From positions 1-32,668 of the forward strand of contig JBGQAL010000010.1 in NCBI GenBank assembly GCA_041494285.1: a stretch of 32,668 nucleotides of DNA. Direction: 5' to 3'. Of this stretch, positions 1 through 8,414 are shown piece by piece (the first letter of the stretch is position 1; each line of letters begins with the position of its first letter). Made by a program: the position numbers and the translations under genes. A model generated the notes under the pieces. That model made no database searches. It was given only the letters and a program-made list of their open reading frames with translations, and was not told the DNA's origin. This DNA comes from Fen-7 sp041494285 (GTDB taxonomy: Archaea > Halobacteriota > Methanosarcinia > Methanotrichales > Methanotrichaceae).

Positions 1-122
1 GAATAGAGATCAATGAGGGAAGAAAAAGATGGACGCAGCGAACTCCGGCAATGGCTGAAGGTCTAACTGATCACGTATGGAGCCTGAAGGAATTGTTGAA
101 TTTCAGAGTGCCAATTCAATAA
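1..122 (+). mobile_element. 3' end of an insertion-sequence transposase gene (partial)
   Basis: An open frame enters from the left edge (first full codon at 3) and stops with TAA at 120-122, giving the last 39 residues of a protein. The stretch RTPAMAEGLTDHVWSLKELL is, from memory, a hallmark C-terminus of DDE-type transposases common in methanogens and cyanobacteria. It is too short to assign an IS family or judge whether the element is intact. No convincing terminal inverted repeat was found in 123-307, which holds no recognisable gene. The element ends about 190 bases from a tRNA gene. Family assignment rests on the conserved tail only. Confidence 0.7.
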
Positions 123-307
123 ATGACATACACGACCAGAAGTGTCTTATTGGATATAGGATTTTGCCTTGCAGCATTGGACAAACAAAATTTTAGGCTG
201 CTACGCTACTTAATCCCATGCAAAAGACGCGATAAGCTTTATATGATCGTGACATTAACACTGATGAAGGCAGTCTTTCACAGAATCGATAGCAGAAAAA
301 GGTTTTA

Positions 308-390
308 TGCGGGGGACGGGAGTCGAACCCGCGAACACCTTCGTGACAGGGTCCTAAGCCCTGCGCCTTTAACCACTTGGCAACCCCCGC
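308..390 (-). tRNA. tRNA-Leu, anticodon TAG
   Basis: The reverse strand folds as a class II tRNA. The acceptor stem GCGGGGG pairs with CCCCCGC, and the anticodon stem CAGGG/CCCTG encloses the loop CTTAGGA, so the anticodon is TAG, reading CUA leucine codons. A long variable arm (CACGAAGGTG region) and the T-loop GTTCGACTC are present. The discriminator base is A and no CCA is encoded. The long variable arm agrees with leucine identity. Confidence 0.95.
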
Positions 391-571
391 GCTTTGCTTC
401 TATGTGCCATGCTATAATTTTGGGCTAGCCCTCATTTAGAGGACAGGGCTGTACTAGAACTTTGCGATCCTGTGAAGGATGGTAGGTGTCTTGGGTGATT
501 GAAGCCTGTTCGCCTATAGGCAGATTGTTTATAACCCAACAGGCCTTGAAATACTCAATCACCTTGATAAT

Positions 572-1045
572 ATGCCGCTTGATCCCTACGATTATGTGCG
601 CATTCAGGCCCAGCTTGACTTTCAATGTAAGCGCTGTGGAATATGCTGCCAGGTAGCCGATCCAATCGACATTTATCCCAAGGATATTCGAAGATTATCA
701 AGCCATTTTAATATTTCTATAGAAGAAACAGTTAAAGAATACACAATCCCTCACCCCACTGAGCCTGACCTTCGGGCGTTCAAAGCAAGCGCACCGTGCA
801 GATTCTACGACGTTGCCCAGAAGGGATGCAGGATATACCAGGCCAGACCAATGGTATGCAGGTGCAGCCCTTTTCTAAGCCCCGGTCAAATTGGACTTCT
901 TGGTATAGAGGTTTACGAAGATTGCCCTGCCTCAGAGGAGAGCCTGAAGAGAATTGAAAAGGATTTGGACTTGCTACAAAACCCGGACTCCAAGACACGG
1001 AAAAGGCTGGAAAAAGCATTATCCAAGATGATGCAGATAGAATGA
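572..1045 (+). CDS. YkgJ-family cysteine-cluster protein
   Basis: A 157-residue cytosolic protein with two cysteine groups: C19-x2-C22-x2-CC near the N-terminus and C76, C86, C96, C98 in the middle (the last pair inside RPMVCRCSPF). This spacing and the CR(I/V)Y..RP..CR pattern are typical of the YkgJ/UPF0153 family, which binds zinc or an iron-sulfur cluster; no reaction is established. The ATG at 572 leaves the first cysteine group whole. It is a single gene between the tRNA and the convergent argF end. An opposite-strand frame over 425-625 has no family features and was ignored. Confidence 0.8.
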   Translation: MPLDPYDYVRIQAQLDFQCKRCGICCQVADPIDIYPKDIRRLSSHFNISIEETVKEYTIPHPTEPDLRAFKASAPCRFYDVAQKGCRIYQARPMVCRCSPFLSPGQIGLLGIEVYEDCPASEESLKRIEKDLDLLQNPDSKTRKRLEKALSKMMQIE

Positions 1046-1131
1046 CCCTTTAACCCCATGCTACTCCGCTTTTCGCTTTTCTCAAGTCTAGAATCTCTAA
1101 TCAGCGCAATTTCAAGCAGCGCAATCTAATT

Positions 1132-2031
1132 CTAGCCCATTAGCCACTCCAGTACCGCCTTGGACGTGTGCAGCCTGTTCTCCGCCTCGTCGAAGACGGC
1201 TGACTGCGGCCCGTCCATCACTTCATCGGTGATCTCCTGGCCACGGTGGGCAGGCAGACAGTGCATGGCGATTGCATCCTTGGACGCCAGCTTCAGAAGC
1301 TCGCTGTTCAACTGGTACTTTCCAAAGACTCTCAAGCGCTCTGCCTCCATAGCCTCGTCGCCCATGGACACCCAGGTATCGGTCATCAGCACGTCAGCGC
1401 CTTGGGCGGCTTCCGTCGGATCTATGACCAATTTTGGATTGCCCCCAAGCCTCTCAGCCTCCTCCAATATCGTGGCCTTGGGCTGAAAACCCTTAGGCGA
1501 AGCAGCGACGATGGACATTCCCATGATGGCCGCAGCCAGGATCATGGAGTTACAAACGTTGTTGCCGTCCCCGATCCAGGCAATCTTCAGCCCGTCCAAT
1601 CGGCCGAAGCGCTGGCGCATTGTCATCAGGTCTGCCAGAATCTGCAGCGGGTGCTCCCAGTCGGACAGGGCGTTTACCACAGGCACGCTGGCATGCTTTG
1701 CAAGCCGCACAACGGTGTTGTGAGAATAAACCCTAGCGGTTATTCCGTGCACTAAGCGTGATAGAACTCGGGCAGTGTCGTCAACGGTCTCTCCCCGCCC
1801 CAATTGCAGCTCTCCTGCAGATAGGTTTAGGGCATGACCACCAAGCTCTTCGAAGGCCACCTCCAAAGAAACGCGCGTGCGCGTGGATGGCTTTTCGAAG
1901 ATCATCGCCAGGCTTTTTCCTTTCAGAGGCGCTGTTCTGGTCTTGTATCGCCCTGCCTTGAAGGCATCTGCCCTGTCAAGGAGCCGAATGATGTCGTTCT
2001 TTCCGAGATCTGAAATCGATATCAGATTCAT
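1132..2031 (-). CDS. argF: ornithine carbamoyltransferase
   Basis: Transfers the carbamoyl group from carbamoyl phosphate to ornithine to give citrulline, in arginine synthesis in the cytosol. At 299 residues it has the normal family length. Signature sites are present: STRTR (49-53) for carbamoyl phosphate, HPLQ (127-130), DTWVSMG (218-224) for ornithine, and HCLPAHRG (257-264) with the catalytic cysteine. The ATG (2029-2031) directly abuts the TAG of fwdD (2032-2034), so it is almost certainly translated from the fwdGBD message. That partnership is odd, since arginine synthesis has no direct link to formylmethanofuran; carbon dioxide or carbamoyl phosphate supply is only a guess. Confidence 0.96.
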   Translation of the reverse strand: MNLISISDLGKNDIIRLLDRADAFKAGRYKTRTAPLKGKSLAMIFEKPSTRTRVSLEVAFEELGGHALNLSAGELQLGRGETVDDTARVLSRLVHGITARVYSHNTVVRLAKHASVPVVNALSDWEHPLQILADLMTMRQRFGRLDGLKIAWIGDGNNVCNSMILAAAIMGMSIVAASPKGFQPKATILEEAERLGGNPKLVIDPTEAAQGADVLMTDTWVSMGDEAMEAERLRVFGKYQLNSELLKLASKDAIAMHCLPAHRGQEITDEVMDGPQSAVFDEAENRLHTSKAVLEWLMG

Positions 2032-2427
2032 CTAAGCACCCTGGGCCTTCATCCTCTGGAATAGCTCGGATATCAGGGTAACATTCTCCACAGAGGGCGA
2101 TACCTGGGCAGAGATCCTCTTGAACCCAGGAATGCTCGTCTCGCAGACGTCATCCCTAACAAGCTGGTTCGACCAGGGGCTGTTGACCATGAAGCCAAGA
2201 CCGAGATGGGGGTCGTCTTCTGAGGTCTTGACTGCCACCACGATGCTTCCGACATCGTTCTTAACCAGGACATTCTGGCCGTCCTTCACTCCAAGCCCGG
2301 CCATGTCCTGCTTGTCAAGGATAATCTGAGCGCTCAGCTTCCTATAGTCCTCCGAATACTTGCTCTTTTTCTCCGCCTCATACTGGAAGATGTCCCGGAA
2401 GGTGACCACAGTCACAACTGCCTCCAT
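2032..2427 (-). CDS. fwdD: formylmethanofuran dehydrogenase subunit D
   Basis: A 131-residue molybdopterin-dinucleotide-binding beta-barrel subunit, matching the C-terminal domain that larger molybdopterin oxidoreductases carry in one chain. In formylmethanofuran dehydrogenase it completes the cofactor pocket of subunit B for reversible reduction of CO2 to formylmethanofuran. The family pattern is visible in the central part (LGVKDGQNVLVKNDVGSIVV) and in GLGFMVNSPWSN. The ATG at 2425-2427 lies one base after the fwdB stop, indicating coupled translation. Tungsten versus molybdenum use cannot be told from this sequence. Confidence 0.9.
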   Translation of the reverse strand: MEAVVTVVTFRDIFQYEAEKKSKYSEDYRKLSAQIILDKQDMAGLGVKDGQNVLVKNDVGSIVVAVKTSEDDPHLGLGFMVNSPWSNQLVRDDVCETSIPGFKRISAQVSPSVENVTLISELFQRMKAQGA

Positions 2428-2428
2428 A

Positions 2429-3658
2429 TCAGATCTCCTCCTTTATCCTGGCCAGGATCTGCTCGTCAGATAGCAGATCAGACTTTATGATGGGCTCGAA
2501 CTCTATTCTGACACCGTCCATTCGTATGGCGCTGCCTCCAGCCTCTAGTCCATACATGGCCGAAGGAATCACTACTCGGGCAGCGTCAGTAGTCAAAGAG
2601 CGACGCGGATCTATGGCGATCAGAGGAATCCTGGCCAGGCTCTTGGCGGTGCCAAAAGGAAGAGAAGAGAGCGGGTCAGAGCCTATCACCAGGGCAGCAT
2701 CACAGCTCTTTGCCGCGGCCATGACGCCGTACTCAGGCCCATGCTTGGGCTGACCGTTCTGGAAGGAGACCCGGTTTATGAAACCCGTATCGTTAAGCAG
2801 GAGCTGGTTGAAGCCCCGCATGTTGTAGTGTCCGACCATGGGAACTACCTTGAAAGTGGTTATCTCGTTCAGTTTGGCGACGAGAGCCTCCAAAAGTTCG
2901 ATCTTATCCTGGAGAGAGTAGACCAAGCCAAGCCCAGGAAAGATTACGCCGTACTCGGTCTTGCGAAGTGTGGTTCCCAGCTCGATCATGCGCTTCTTGT
3001 CCCCGTATTTGGGGATCTTTCCATCAAGAACGGCAATTACCGAGGCTATGAAATCTGCGTCGCCGCCGGGAGGCACCCGGAAGTAGTTGCTGCACAGCTT
3101 CGCCGTTGCCGACTTTCTTACGTCCACAACGAGACAGGTCCTCTCCTCCTCGTAGCTCTTCTGCCGTTTTGATCCTCTTGGATAGTAGGCAAACCGCGAG
3201 AGGAGACGTGGGTGGCTGTTGGATGGATCGGCTCCCCAGAAGACCGAGGTATCGGCGAAGTTCCTGACGTCGTCCAGGGTGCTGGTCGGGAGCTTTCCCG
3301 TCAGAACAAGCTCCATGAGTATCCCCTGACAGAAGGACGATGTGTCATCGATGGTGGCACCCAGCTTCTTGGCCAGGTCTATCCCAACGCGTTGGGCCTC
3401 CAGGGCCGAGTTCGACCACCCATAGAGCAGCGGGTGCTTTGCGTTCCGTAGGATATCCGCAGCCTTCTTAATGGCCAGGTCTATGGAGACCTCCTGGCCA
3501 TCTATCTTTGGTATAGTCCTCTCGGTGAACAGGGCCTGGAAGTGGCCGTGCCCCTTCCGGCACAGGTTCTTGACCTGGGAGATGTCTCCAGTCTTCAATG
3601 CCAGCTCGATGTCATCACAGAGAAGCGAACAGCCGGTACATACCGCCATGAAAATCAC
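2429..3658 (-). CDS. fwdB: formylmethanofuran dehydrogenase subunit B (catalytic molybdopterin subunit)
   Basis: The catalytic subunit that reduces CO2 to formate at a tungsten or molybdenum bis-pyranopterin. Of 409 residues, the N-terminal C7-x2-C10-x3-C14...C33 binds a [4Fe-4S] cluster. C110, in DDTSSFCQG, sits where the metal-ligating cysteine (selenocysteine in some methanogens) is expected; here it is cysteine. Later stretches such as PRRSLTTDAARVVIP match the pterin-binding fold. The frame can start at GTG (3656-3658), exactly abutting the upstream stop, or at the ATG giving MAVCTGC (3647-3649). No fwdA or fwdC lies beside it, so those subunits must come from elsewhere. Methanosarcina genomes, as I recall, have a similar fwdG-B-D set. 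Confidence 0.93.
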   Translation of the reverse strand: MIFMAVCTGCSLLCDDIELALKTGDISQVKNLCRKGHGHFQALFTERTIPKIDGQEVSIDLAIKKAADILRNAKHPLLYGWSNSALEAQRVGIDLAKKLGATIDDTSSFCQGILMELVLTGKLPTSTLDDVRNFADTSVFWGADPSNSHPRLLSRFAYYPRGSKRQKSYEEERTCLVVDVRKSATAKLCSNYFRVPPGGDADFIASVIAVLDGKIPKYGDKKRMIELGTTLRKTEYGVIFPGLGLVYSLQDKIELLEALVAKLNEITTFKVVPMVGHYNMRGFNQLLLNDTGFINRVSFQNGQPKHGPEYGVMAAAKSCDAALVIGSDPLSSLPFGTAKSLARIPLIAIDPRRSLTTDAARVVIPSAMYGLEAGGSAIRMDGVRIEFEPIIKSDLLSDEQILARIKEEI

Positions 3659-4117
3659 CTATACAAATTCTATGGCCTTGCTCGGACAGGTTACGGTGCA
3701 GGCATTGCACAGAATCTTGTTTGGCCCGAACCTGCGGCATTCTTTGATGTTCATACACTTAACTACCCCGTCCTCCACTGCCAAAATCACCCTGTCGCCC
3801 TGGGGTCCTAGGCCAATGCCGCATCTAGTAGGCTCTGCGGCAACATTTACGGGGCAGGCCACGACGCAGTTTCCACAACCGAAGCACTTCTCAGGGTGAA
3901 TGATCAGCCCTGTCTCCGAGGCCTTCTCCAGAGGCGCAAGCAACTCCTTTAATTTCTTGAATTTTTCAGCGTATTTTGGATTGAGGAGAGCAGGGCAATC
4001 CTCAAGTTTTTTCTCTCGGTTCAGAAGAGCTACGGCAAGGGCCATGCATGAGGTATATCCGCACTCCTTGCAGGCGTCCTTTGGCAATAGCTGAAAGATC
4101 TCCATGGCACCGACCAT
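3659..4117 (-). CDS. fwdG: iron-sulfur electron carrier of formylmethanofuran dehydrogenase (FwdG-like)
   Basis: A 152-residue protein with two parts. Residues 1-60 carry C16-x2-C19-x4-C24-x16-C41, the four-cysteine Fe-S domain also found at the N-terminus of CdhE. Residues 70-152 form a ferredoxin-like part with C78-x2-C81-x2-C84-x3-C88 and a second, irregular group (C121, C127, C137, C140, C144). It should pass low-potential electrons to or from FwdB. A GAGGTG ribosome site (4126-4131), eight bases before the ATG, fixes the start. It is the first gene of the fwdG-fwdB-fwdD-argF run. The symbol rests on position and ferredoxin character; the extra N-terminal Fe-S domain differs from a plain two-cluster FwdG. 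Confidence 0.75.
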   Translation of the reverse strand: MVGAMEIFQLLPKDACKECGYTSCMALAVALLNREKKLEDCPALLNPKYAEKFKKLKELLAPLEKASETGLIIHPEKCFGCGNCVVACPVNVAAEPTRCGIGLGPQGDRVILAVEDGVVKCMNIKECRRFGPNKILCNACTVTCPSKAIEFV

Positions 4118-4229
4118 AAACCTGACACCTCTAATAGAAGGACTAGGTTACCCTAAGGACCAATCGTTATTAAGAATATTGGCCCGCTTCACGCAAACCT
4201 TTTCATACCTCCCTGCCCAATTATAAGTA
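4118..4229. promoter_or_regulatory. divergent promoter region for fwdG (minus) and the vWA pair (plus)
   Basis: The 112 bases between two divergent genes contain an AT-rich core CGTTATTAAGAATATT (about 4165-4180) that can serve as a TATA element for the minus-strand fwd message, with the ribosome site GAGGTG at 4126-4131. On the plus strand AATTATAAGT sits only about 10 bases before the ATG at 4230, too close to act as a TATA box for that start. The plus-strand promoter is therefore unclear. Assignments are by eye. Confidence 0.4.
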
Positions 4230-5984
4230 ATGCCTTTCAGTAACCCCTTGGGCCTTCTGGGACTGCTGAGCATAATTCCTTTGATAGTGATCTACCTAAT
4301 CAGGCCAAAGCCTCGCGAGGTTCTCTTCTCATCCACCATATTCCTGACCGAGGAGAAGGCCGAGCGGTCTGCTGTACTCAGCCGCCTGATAACCGATCCT
4401 CTCTTCTGGATCCAGCTCTTGGTCCTGTGCTCCCTCTCCATAGCAGCCGCTGGTCCTTACACAACGGAGGTAGGCACTCCTACTAGCCATCTGGTCCTTG
4501 TTGTGGACCTGTCCGCCTCCATGGAGAGCAACTTCGCCGGAGCCAAGGTCCTGGCTGATCCTTATCTGGATAGGTACCAGAGGATCAGCATAGTCCTGGC
4601 AGAAAACGTGCCAATCGTGGCCCTCCAGTCGGGGTCCCCAGCGGAAGCGCGAGACGTGCTTTCCAAGCTAACACCTCGCGCAGTCTCGGCTGACCTCTCC
4701 AGCGCAATGATCCTGGCCAACGGTCTCCTGGGGTCGGAAGGCGGAAACATGCTCGTAGTCTCGGACTTCATAAGCTGGGAGGCCGATGACCCCGGAGATA
4801 CCCGCAAGCTCCTGGAGTCCAGTGGAGCCGTTAGCATAGTCTTTGCCAACTCCAGAAACGAAGGAGACAATGTGGCCATCGTTGGCGGATGGACCATAGA
4901 CTCTGGGCAGGGGTTCGCCAATCACACAGCTCTGGTTCACAACTTTGGCCAGGCCAGGACCGTGCCCATCTCAGTCACTGGTCCAGGCGGCACATCTTCC
5001 AGCTCAGTCTTTCTGGTTCAGGGTCAGGACTATTATTTCTCCTTCAAAGCCTATCCAGGCGTGAACAAGATCACCCTGGACCTGAAGGACGCCATCAGCG
5101 CTGACAACACTGCATACGTCTACATCCCCGAGCAGGGCCAGAGGAATATTCTCTACCTGGGAGATACGGGGTCCGCCCTGACTGCACTGCAGTCCCTTCC
5201 TAACGTCCAGGTAGAGCAGTCGGGAGACTACGTGAACTTCGATGTCGTTGTGGTCTCAAAGAACGCCTCCTTTGACGGCAAGCTCAACCGCTACATAGAT
5301 GGAGGGGGCAAGGTGGTCTACATCGCCCAGAGCAAAAACGAGAGCCCTGACTACCTTCCGGTGAGAATAACCGGCGAGGCCAAAGGACCTGTGAACCTGT
5401 GGGTGAGATCCACTGAGTTTGCCTCCGACATTCACTTCGATGAGATCAGCATATCCAGCTATCTTGAGGCAAATGCCAGAAGACAGTCAGTGACTATGTT
5501 GGAGGCAAACGGAGCGCCTGTCCTGGCCTACTGGAGGCTGGGAAAAGGCACTGTAGTGTACAACGGCCTTGAGAAGGATTCTGATTTCTACTTCCGGCCG
5601 GAATATCCCATCTTCTGGAATGACATGATCAACTGGTTGAATGGCGTCCCGGACGTATCCGCGTCAAACCGGAGGACCGGGGAGATGATACCTCTGGGAG
5701 CAACGGTGAGTGCACAGACCCCCTCGGGCACGGTCACCACTACAAACCTGCTGCTGGATGAAGTCGGCTTGTACAGCTACCAAGGAAAGACCCTGTCCGC
5801 CAGCATGTACAACCCCCGTGAGTCCGACCTAGGTGATGGTGCCAGCTACCCTGCAGGCCAGTTCGTCGCCCAAGGCGGCAGAGAGACTATAGTAGAAAAG
5901 GATCTCTCCACCTGGATCATTGCCCTGGCCGCTCTGGCTGTGATCCTTGAGATGGCCATCCTCAGATGGAGACGGGAGTCATGA
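4230..5984 (+). CDS. membrane-anchored BatA-type von Willebrand factor A protein
   Basis: A 584-residue protein. The N-terminus (residues 1-60) has the BatA/aerotolerance-type double membrane segment (NPLGLLGLLSIIPLIVIYLI, then a second hydrophobic stretch near 65-85). A von Willebrand A domain follows with the metal-binding motif D93-L-S-A-S. A beta-rich middle part and a C-terminal membrane helix (about 562-580, IIALAALAVILEMAIL) followed by RWRR complete it. The vWA domain thus sits outside the membrane between anchors. It overlaps the next gene by ATGA, so the two are coupled. Such proteins often accompany a MoxR ATPase and a DUF58 protein, but neither is here. Exact role unknown. Confidence 0.8.
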   Translation: MPFSNPLGLLGLLSIIPLIVIYLIRPKPREVLFSSTIFLTEEKAERSAVLSRLITDPLFWIQLLVLCSLSIAAAGPYTTEVGTPTSHLVLVVDLSASMESNFAGAKVLADPYLDRYQRISIVLAENVPIVALQSGSPAEARDVLSKLTPRAVSADLSSAMILANGLLGSEGGNMLVVSDFISWEADDPGDTRKLLESSGAVSIVFANSRNEGDNVAIVGGWTIDSGQGFANHTALVHNFGQARTVPISVTGPGGTSSSSVFLVQGQDYYFSFKAYPGVNKITLDLKDAISADNTAYVYIPEQGQRNILYLGDTGSALTALQSLPNVQVEQSGDYVNFDVVVVSKNASFDGKLNRYIDGGGKVVYIAQSKNESPDYLPVRITGEAKGPVNLWVRSTEFASDIHFDEISISSYLEANARRQSVTMLEANGAPVLAYWRLGKGTVVYNGLEKDSDFYFRPEYPIFWNDMINWLNGVPDVSASNRRTGEMIPLGATVSAQTPSGTVTTTNLLLDEVGLYSYQGKTLSASMYNPRESDLGDGASYPAGQFVAQGGRETIVEKDLSTWIIALAALAVILEMAILRWRRES

Positions 5985-8338
5985 TGGAAGGAGTTTACTT
6001 CTCAAACCCCCAGATTCTGTGGGGCATTCCCATCCTCCTGGTGGCAGGGTTTATCTACACCTTTAAAAGAGCCAAGAACAGGCTCATGGCTGCCAGCAGG
6101 CTGGCCGTGTTCTGTCTGATCTTAGCGGCAGCGGCAAACCCGTACGTTGTAGCTACTCACGTGGTGCAATCCTCTGAGCCGAGCATCACCATCCTAGCGG
6201 ACAAGACCGTTTCCATGTCCGTCTTTGACCCAGACGTAGCTACCAGGCTAGGTAGCGTGCTGCCCAACTCCCAGATCAGGACCTTCTCGGGAGAGTCCAC
6301 TCCCCTTGGAGACAAGATCCTTCAGTATGCAGCTCCCGGATCGACCCTGGTCCTTGTCTCCGACGGGTACAGCAATAAAGGACGGTCCCTGGATGATTCC
6401 CTGGCTCTGGCAAGGGCCTCCAATACAACTGTGTTTGCCATCCAGATGGATCCGGTGGTCACCGATGCCAGCGTTGAGATATCTGGAACAAATACTGCCG
6501 TAGCGGGAGGCGATTATCCCTTCTCGGTCATCGTCAGGGCCTCGGAAAATTATGTTGGTACCCTCTCTGTGTCAGCCGACGGCCAGTCGATCTATAACGA
6601 TAGAGTCTCCACCAACAGCACTTCGTCCATCAGGATCGCTCATACGTTCTTCACCACTGGATCCCACATCCTAAGGGCTGAGATCTCCCCGGACATTCAG
6701 CCAGTGAACAACGTGTACCAAAAAGCCGTTTATGTCGTTCCCAAGGCCAACGTGCTTCTGGTCTCCAGTGCTGCTTCTCCCCTGACGACCATCCTCTCGG
6801 GGCTCTACAATCTGTCCCAATCGGAAAGTCTCCCTCCGGACCTGAGGGGATACAAGACGGTAGTTCTGGACGATCAGAGAAGCGCTCCCGAGTTGGCTAA
6901 CCTCAAAATGTTCGTTCGCGATGGCGGTGGCTTGGTTGTGGTTGGCGGTACCGACTCTTACGAGCTGGGAGGTTACCTCAACTCTTCCTTTGAGGATCTG
7001 CTGCCCGTCAAATCGCTGCCGAGCACCTTCAAAGGGGGTAAGGTGGTGGTGCTGGTCCTTGATATATCCTTGAGCATGCTTGCGACCAGGACCAAAGACG
7101 GTACCACTCTTCTGGATTATGCAAAAGCCCTGGCTATAGAGCTTCTCAAATCTCCCGACTTCCAGGATTACAAAGTTGGCGTGGTTGTGTTCGGAACCAA
7201 GGCCTACGTTGTCAATAGCCCTCTGCCGCTGCCCAGGGGTCAGTCTATTATAGAAGACAAAATATCCAGCCTGTCTCCTTCAGGAAGCGAGGACACCAAC
7301 CTGGACAACGGCCTCGAGCTTGCTAGAGACATGCTCAACTTCTCTCAGGGCAAGGGGGAGATCATAATCATCTCCGATGGAGACTTGAGGAGCTACCCTG
7401 AGGTCTTCTTGCACTCCTCCGAGTTGATCCGCCAGATCAACGTTACCACTCGCCTTATCCAGGTCCAGGCCTTTCCCAACGGGAACGGAATATTCGGGGA
7501 TCTTGCATCCAAGTCGGGGGCGGAGTTCCTTCCCTTCACCTATCCTAGCTCGATAACCACCAATGTTCAGAACCGACCGGAGAATCTGACCCAGAAGCCC
7601 CAACAAACATCTGAGTACCCGATTTCAGTTGTGAACAAGAACCATTACATCACCTTAGATCTTGACATCAATGCTTCCGTAACCGGCTTCAATGACGTGA
7701 CTCCCAAACCAGGAGCCCAGAAGCTAGTGGCCATGACCGACGGCAAACCCGTGCTAACAGCCTGGCGATACGGCCTGGGCAGAGTGGCTGCCCTTTCCAC
7801 CGACGATGGATCTGGATGGGCCGGTTCTCTTTACAGTGCTCCCAGCTCAAAGTTGATATCAGCAACAGTCAACTGGGCTGTGGGCGACCCCAGGCCTGAG
7901 ACGAACCGAATAGATTCGGGAGATGGTTGGCTCGGAACGCCGTTGGAGGTGACCGTCCAGAGCGAGAGCCAGCCTGTGATAGATCAAGCAAGCATACAGC
8001 GAACTGGAGAAAATCAGTACGCTGTTACATTGACACCTGATAAAACAGGGATTATGTACCTTGGAGACTACGGGATTGCAGTGAACTACCCCCTGGAGTA
8101 TAGAGACTTGGGTTTTAATCCCGACTTGCCCAAAAAGATAATGGCCAATGGGGGCAGGGTCTTTACCGAGAAGGAAGCAGGCCTCAGCCTGATAGAAGAG
8201 GCCAGGATGAAGAACCAGAGGACAGTCCAGGACAGAGTGTCGAAGAGGGATTTGCTCCTGCTTGCTGCTTTGACCATATTCCTGGCGGAAGTTATTGGAA
8301 GGAGGTTAAGAGAGATAAAGATTCGCGGCCGGTCCTAG
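5981..8338 (+). CDS. large membrane protein with a degenerate and a complete von Willebrand A domain
   Basis: The open frame begins at 5966, but the ATG at 5981 overlaps the upstream TGA as ATGA and is the more likely start (785 residues). Two N-terminal membrane helices (about residues 5-50) precede a degenerate vWA region (ADKTVSMS and LVSDGYSNKG), a beta-sandwich part, and a glutamine-amidotransferase-like stretch (MFVRDGGGLVVVGGTDSYELGG without the first M). Next is a full vWA domain with D-I-S-L-S near residue 360 and ISDGD later, and a C-terminal helix (LLLLAALTIFLAEVIG) with a basic tail. It probably pairs with the upstream protein as a cell-surface complex. Substrate and partner are unknown. 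Confidence 0.78.
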   Translation: MMEGVYFSNPQILWGIPILLVAGFIYTFKRAKNRLMAASRLAVFCLILAAAANPYVVATHVVQSSEPSITILADKTVSMSVFDPDVATRLGSVLPNSQIRTFSGESTPLGDKILQYAAPGSTLVLVSDGYSNKGRSLDDSLALARASNTTVFAIQMDPVVTDASVEISGTNTAVAGGDYPFSVIVRASENYVGTLSVSADGQSIYNDRVSTNSTSSIRIAHTFFTTGSHILRAEISPDIQPVNNVYQKAVYVVPKANVLLVSSAASPLTTILSGLYNLSQSESLPPDLRGYKTVVLDDQRSAPELANLKMFVRDGGGLVVVGGTDSYELGGYLNSSFEDLLPVKSLPSTFKGGKVVVLVLDISLSMLATRTKDGTTLLDYAKALAIELLKSPDFQDYKVGVVVFGTKAYVVNSPLPLPRGQSIIEDKISSLSPSGSEDTNLDNGLELARDMLNFSQGKGEIIIISDGDLRSYPEVFLHSSELIRQINVTTRLIQVQAFPNGNGIFGDLASKSGAEFLPFTYPSSITTNVQNRPENLTQKPQQTSEYPISVVNKNHYITLDLDINASVTGFNDVTPKPGAQKLVAMTDGKPVLTAWRYGLGRVAALSTDDGSGWAGSLYSAPSSKLISATVNWAVGDPRPETNRIDSGDGWLGTPLEVTVQSESQPVIDQASIQRTGENQYAVTLTPDKTGIMYLGDYGIAVNYPLEYRDLGFNPDLPKKIMANGGRVFTEKEAGLSLIEEARMKNQRTVQDRVSKRDLLLLAALTIFLAEVIGRRLREIKIRGRS

Positions 8339-8396
8339 TCGAAAACTCACCATTAGATTTTAATAGCATACCATATGAGAAGATCTTATATTCTGT

Positions 8397-8402
8397 GGAG
8401 GT
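8397..8402 (+). promoter_or_regulatory. ribosome binding site of the aIF1 gene
   Basis: GGAGGT lies 12 bases upstream of the ATG at 8415. TTTTAATAGC near 8357 is a candidate TATA element, suggesting that aIF1 has its own promoter in the 76-base gap after the vWA gene. Confidence 0.5.
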
Positions 8403-8414
8403 AACTGCTACACA

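Noticed and set aside
123..428. Open frame over the tRNA-Leu region
   Set aside because: It runs antisense through the tRNA and has no family features.
1160..1755. Long plus-strand frames opposite argF
   Set aside because: They are antisense shadows of a clear argF with all catalytic motifs.
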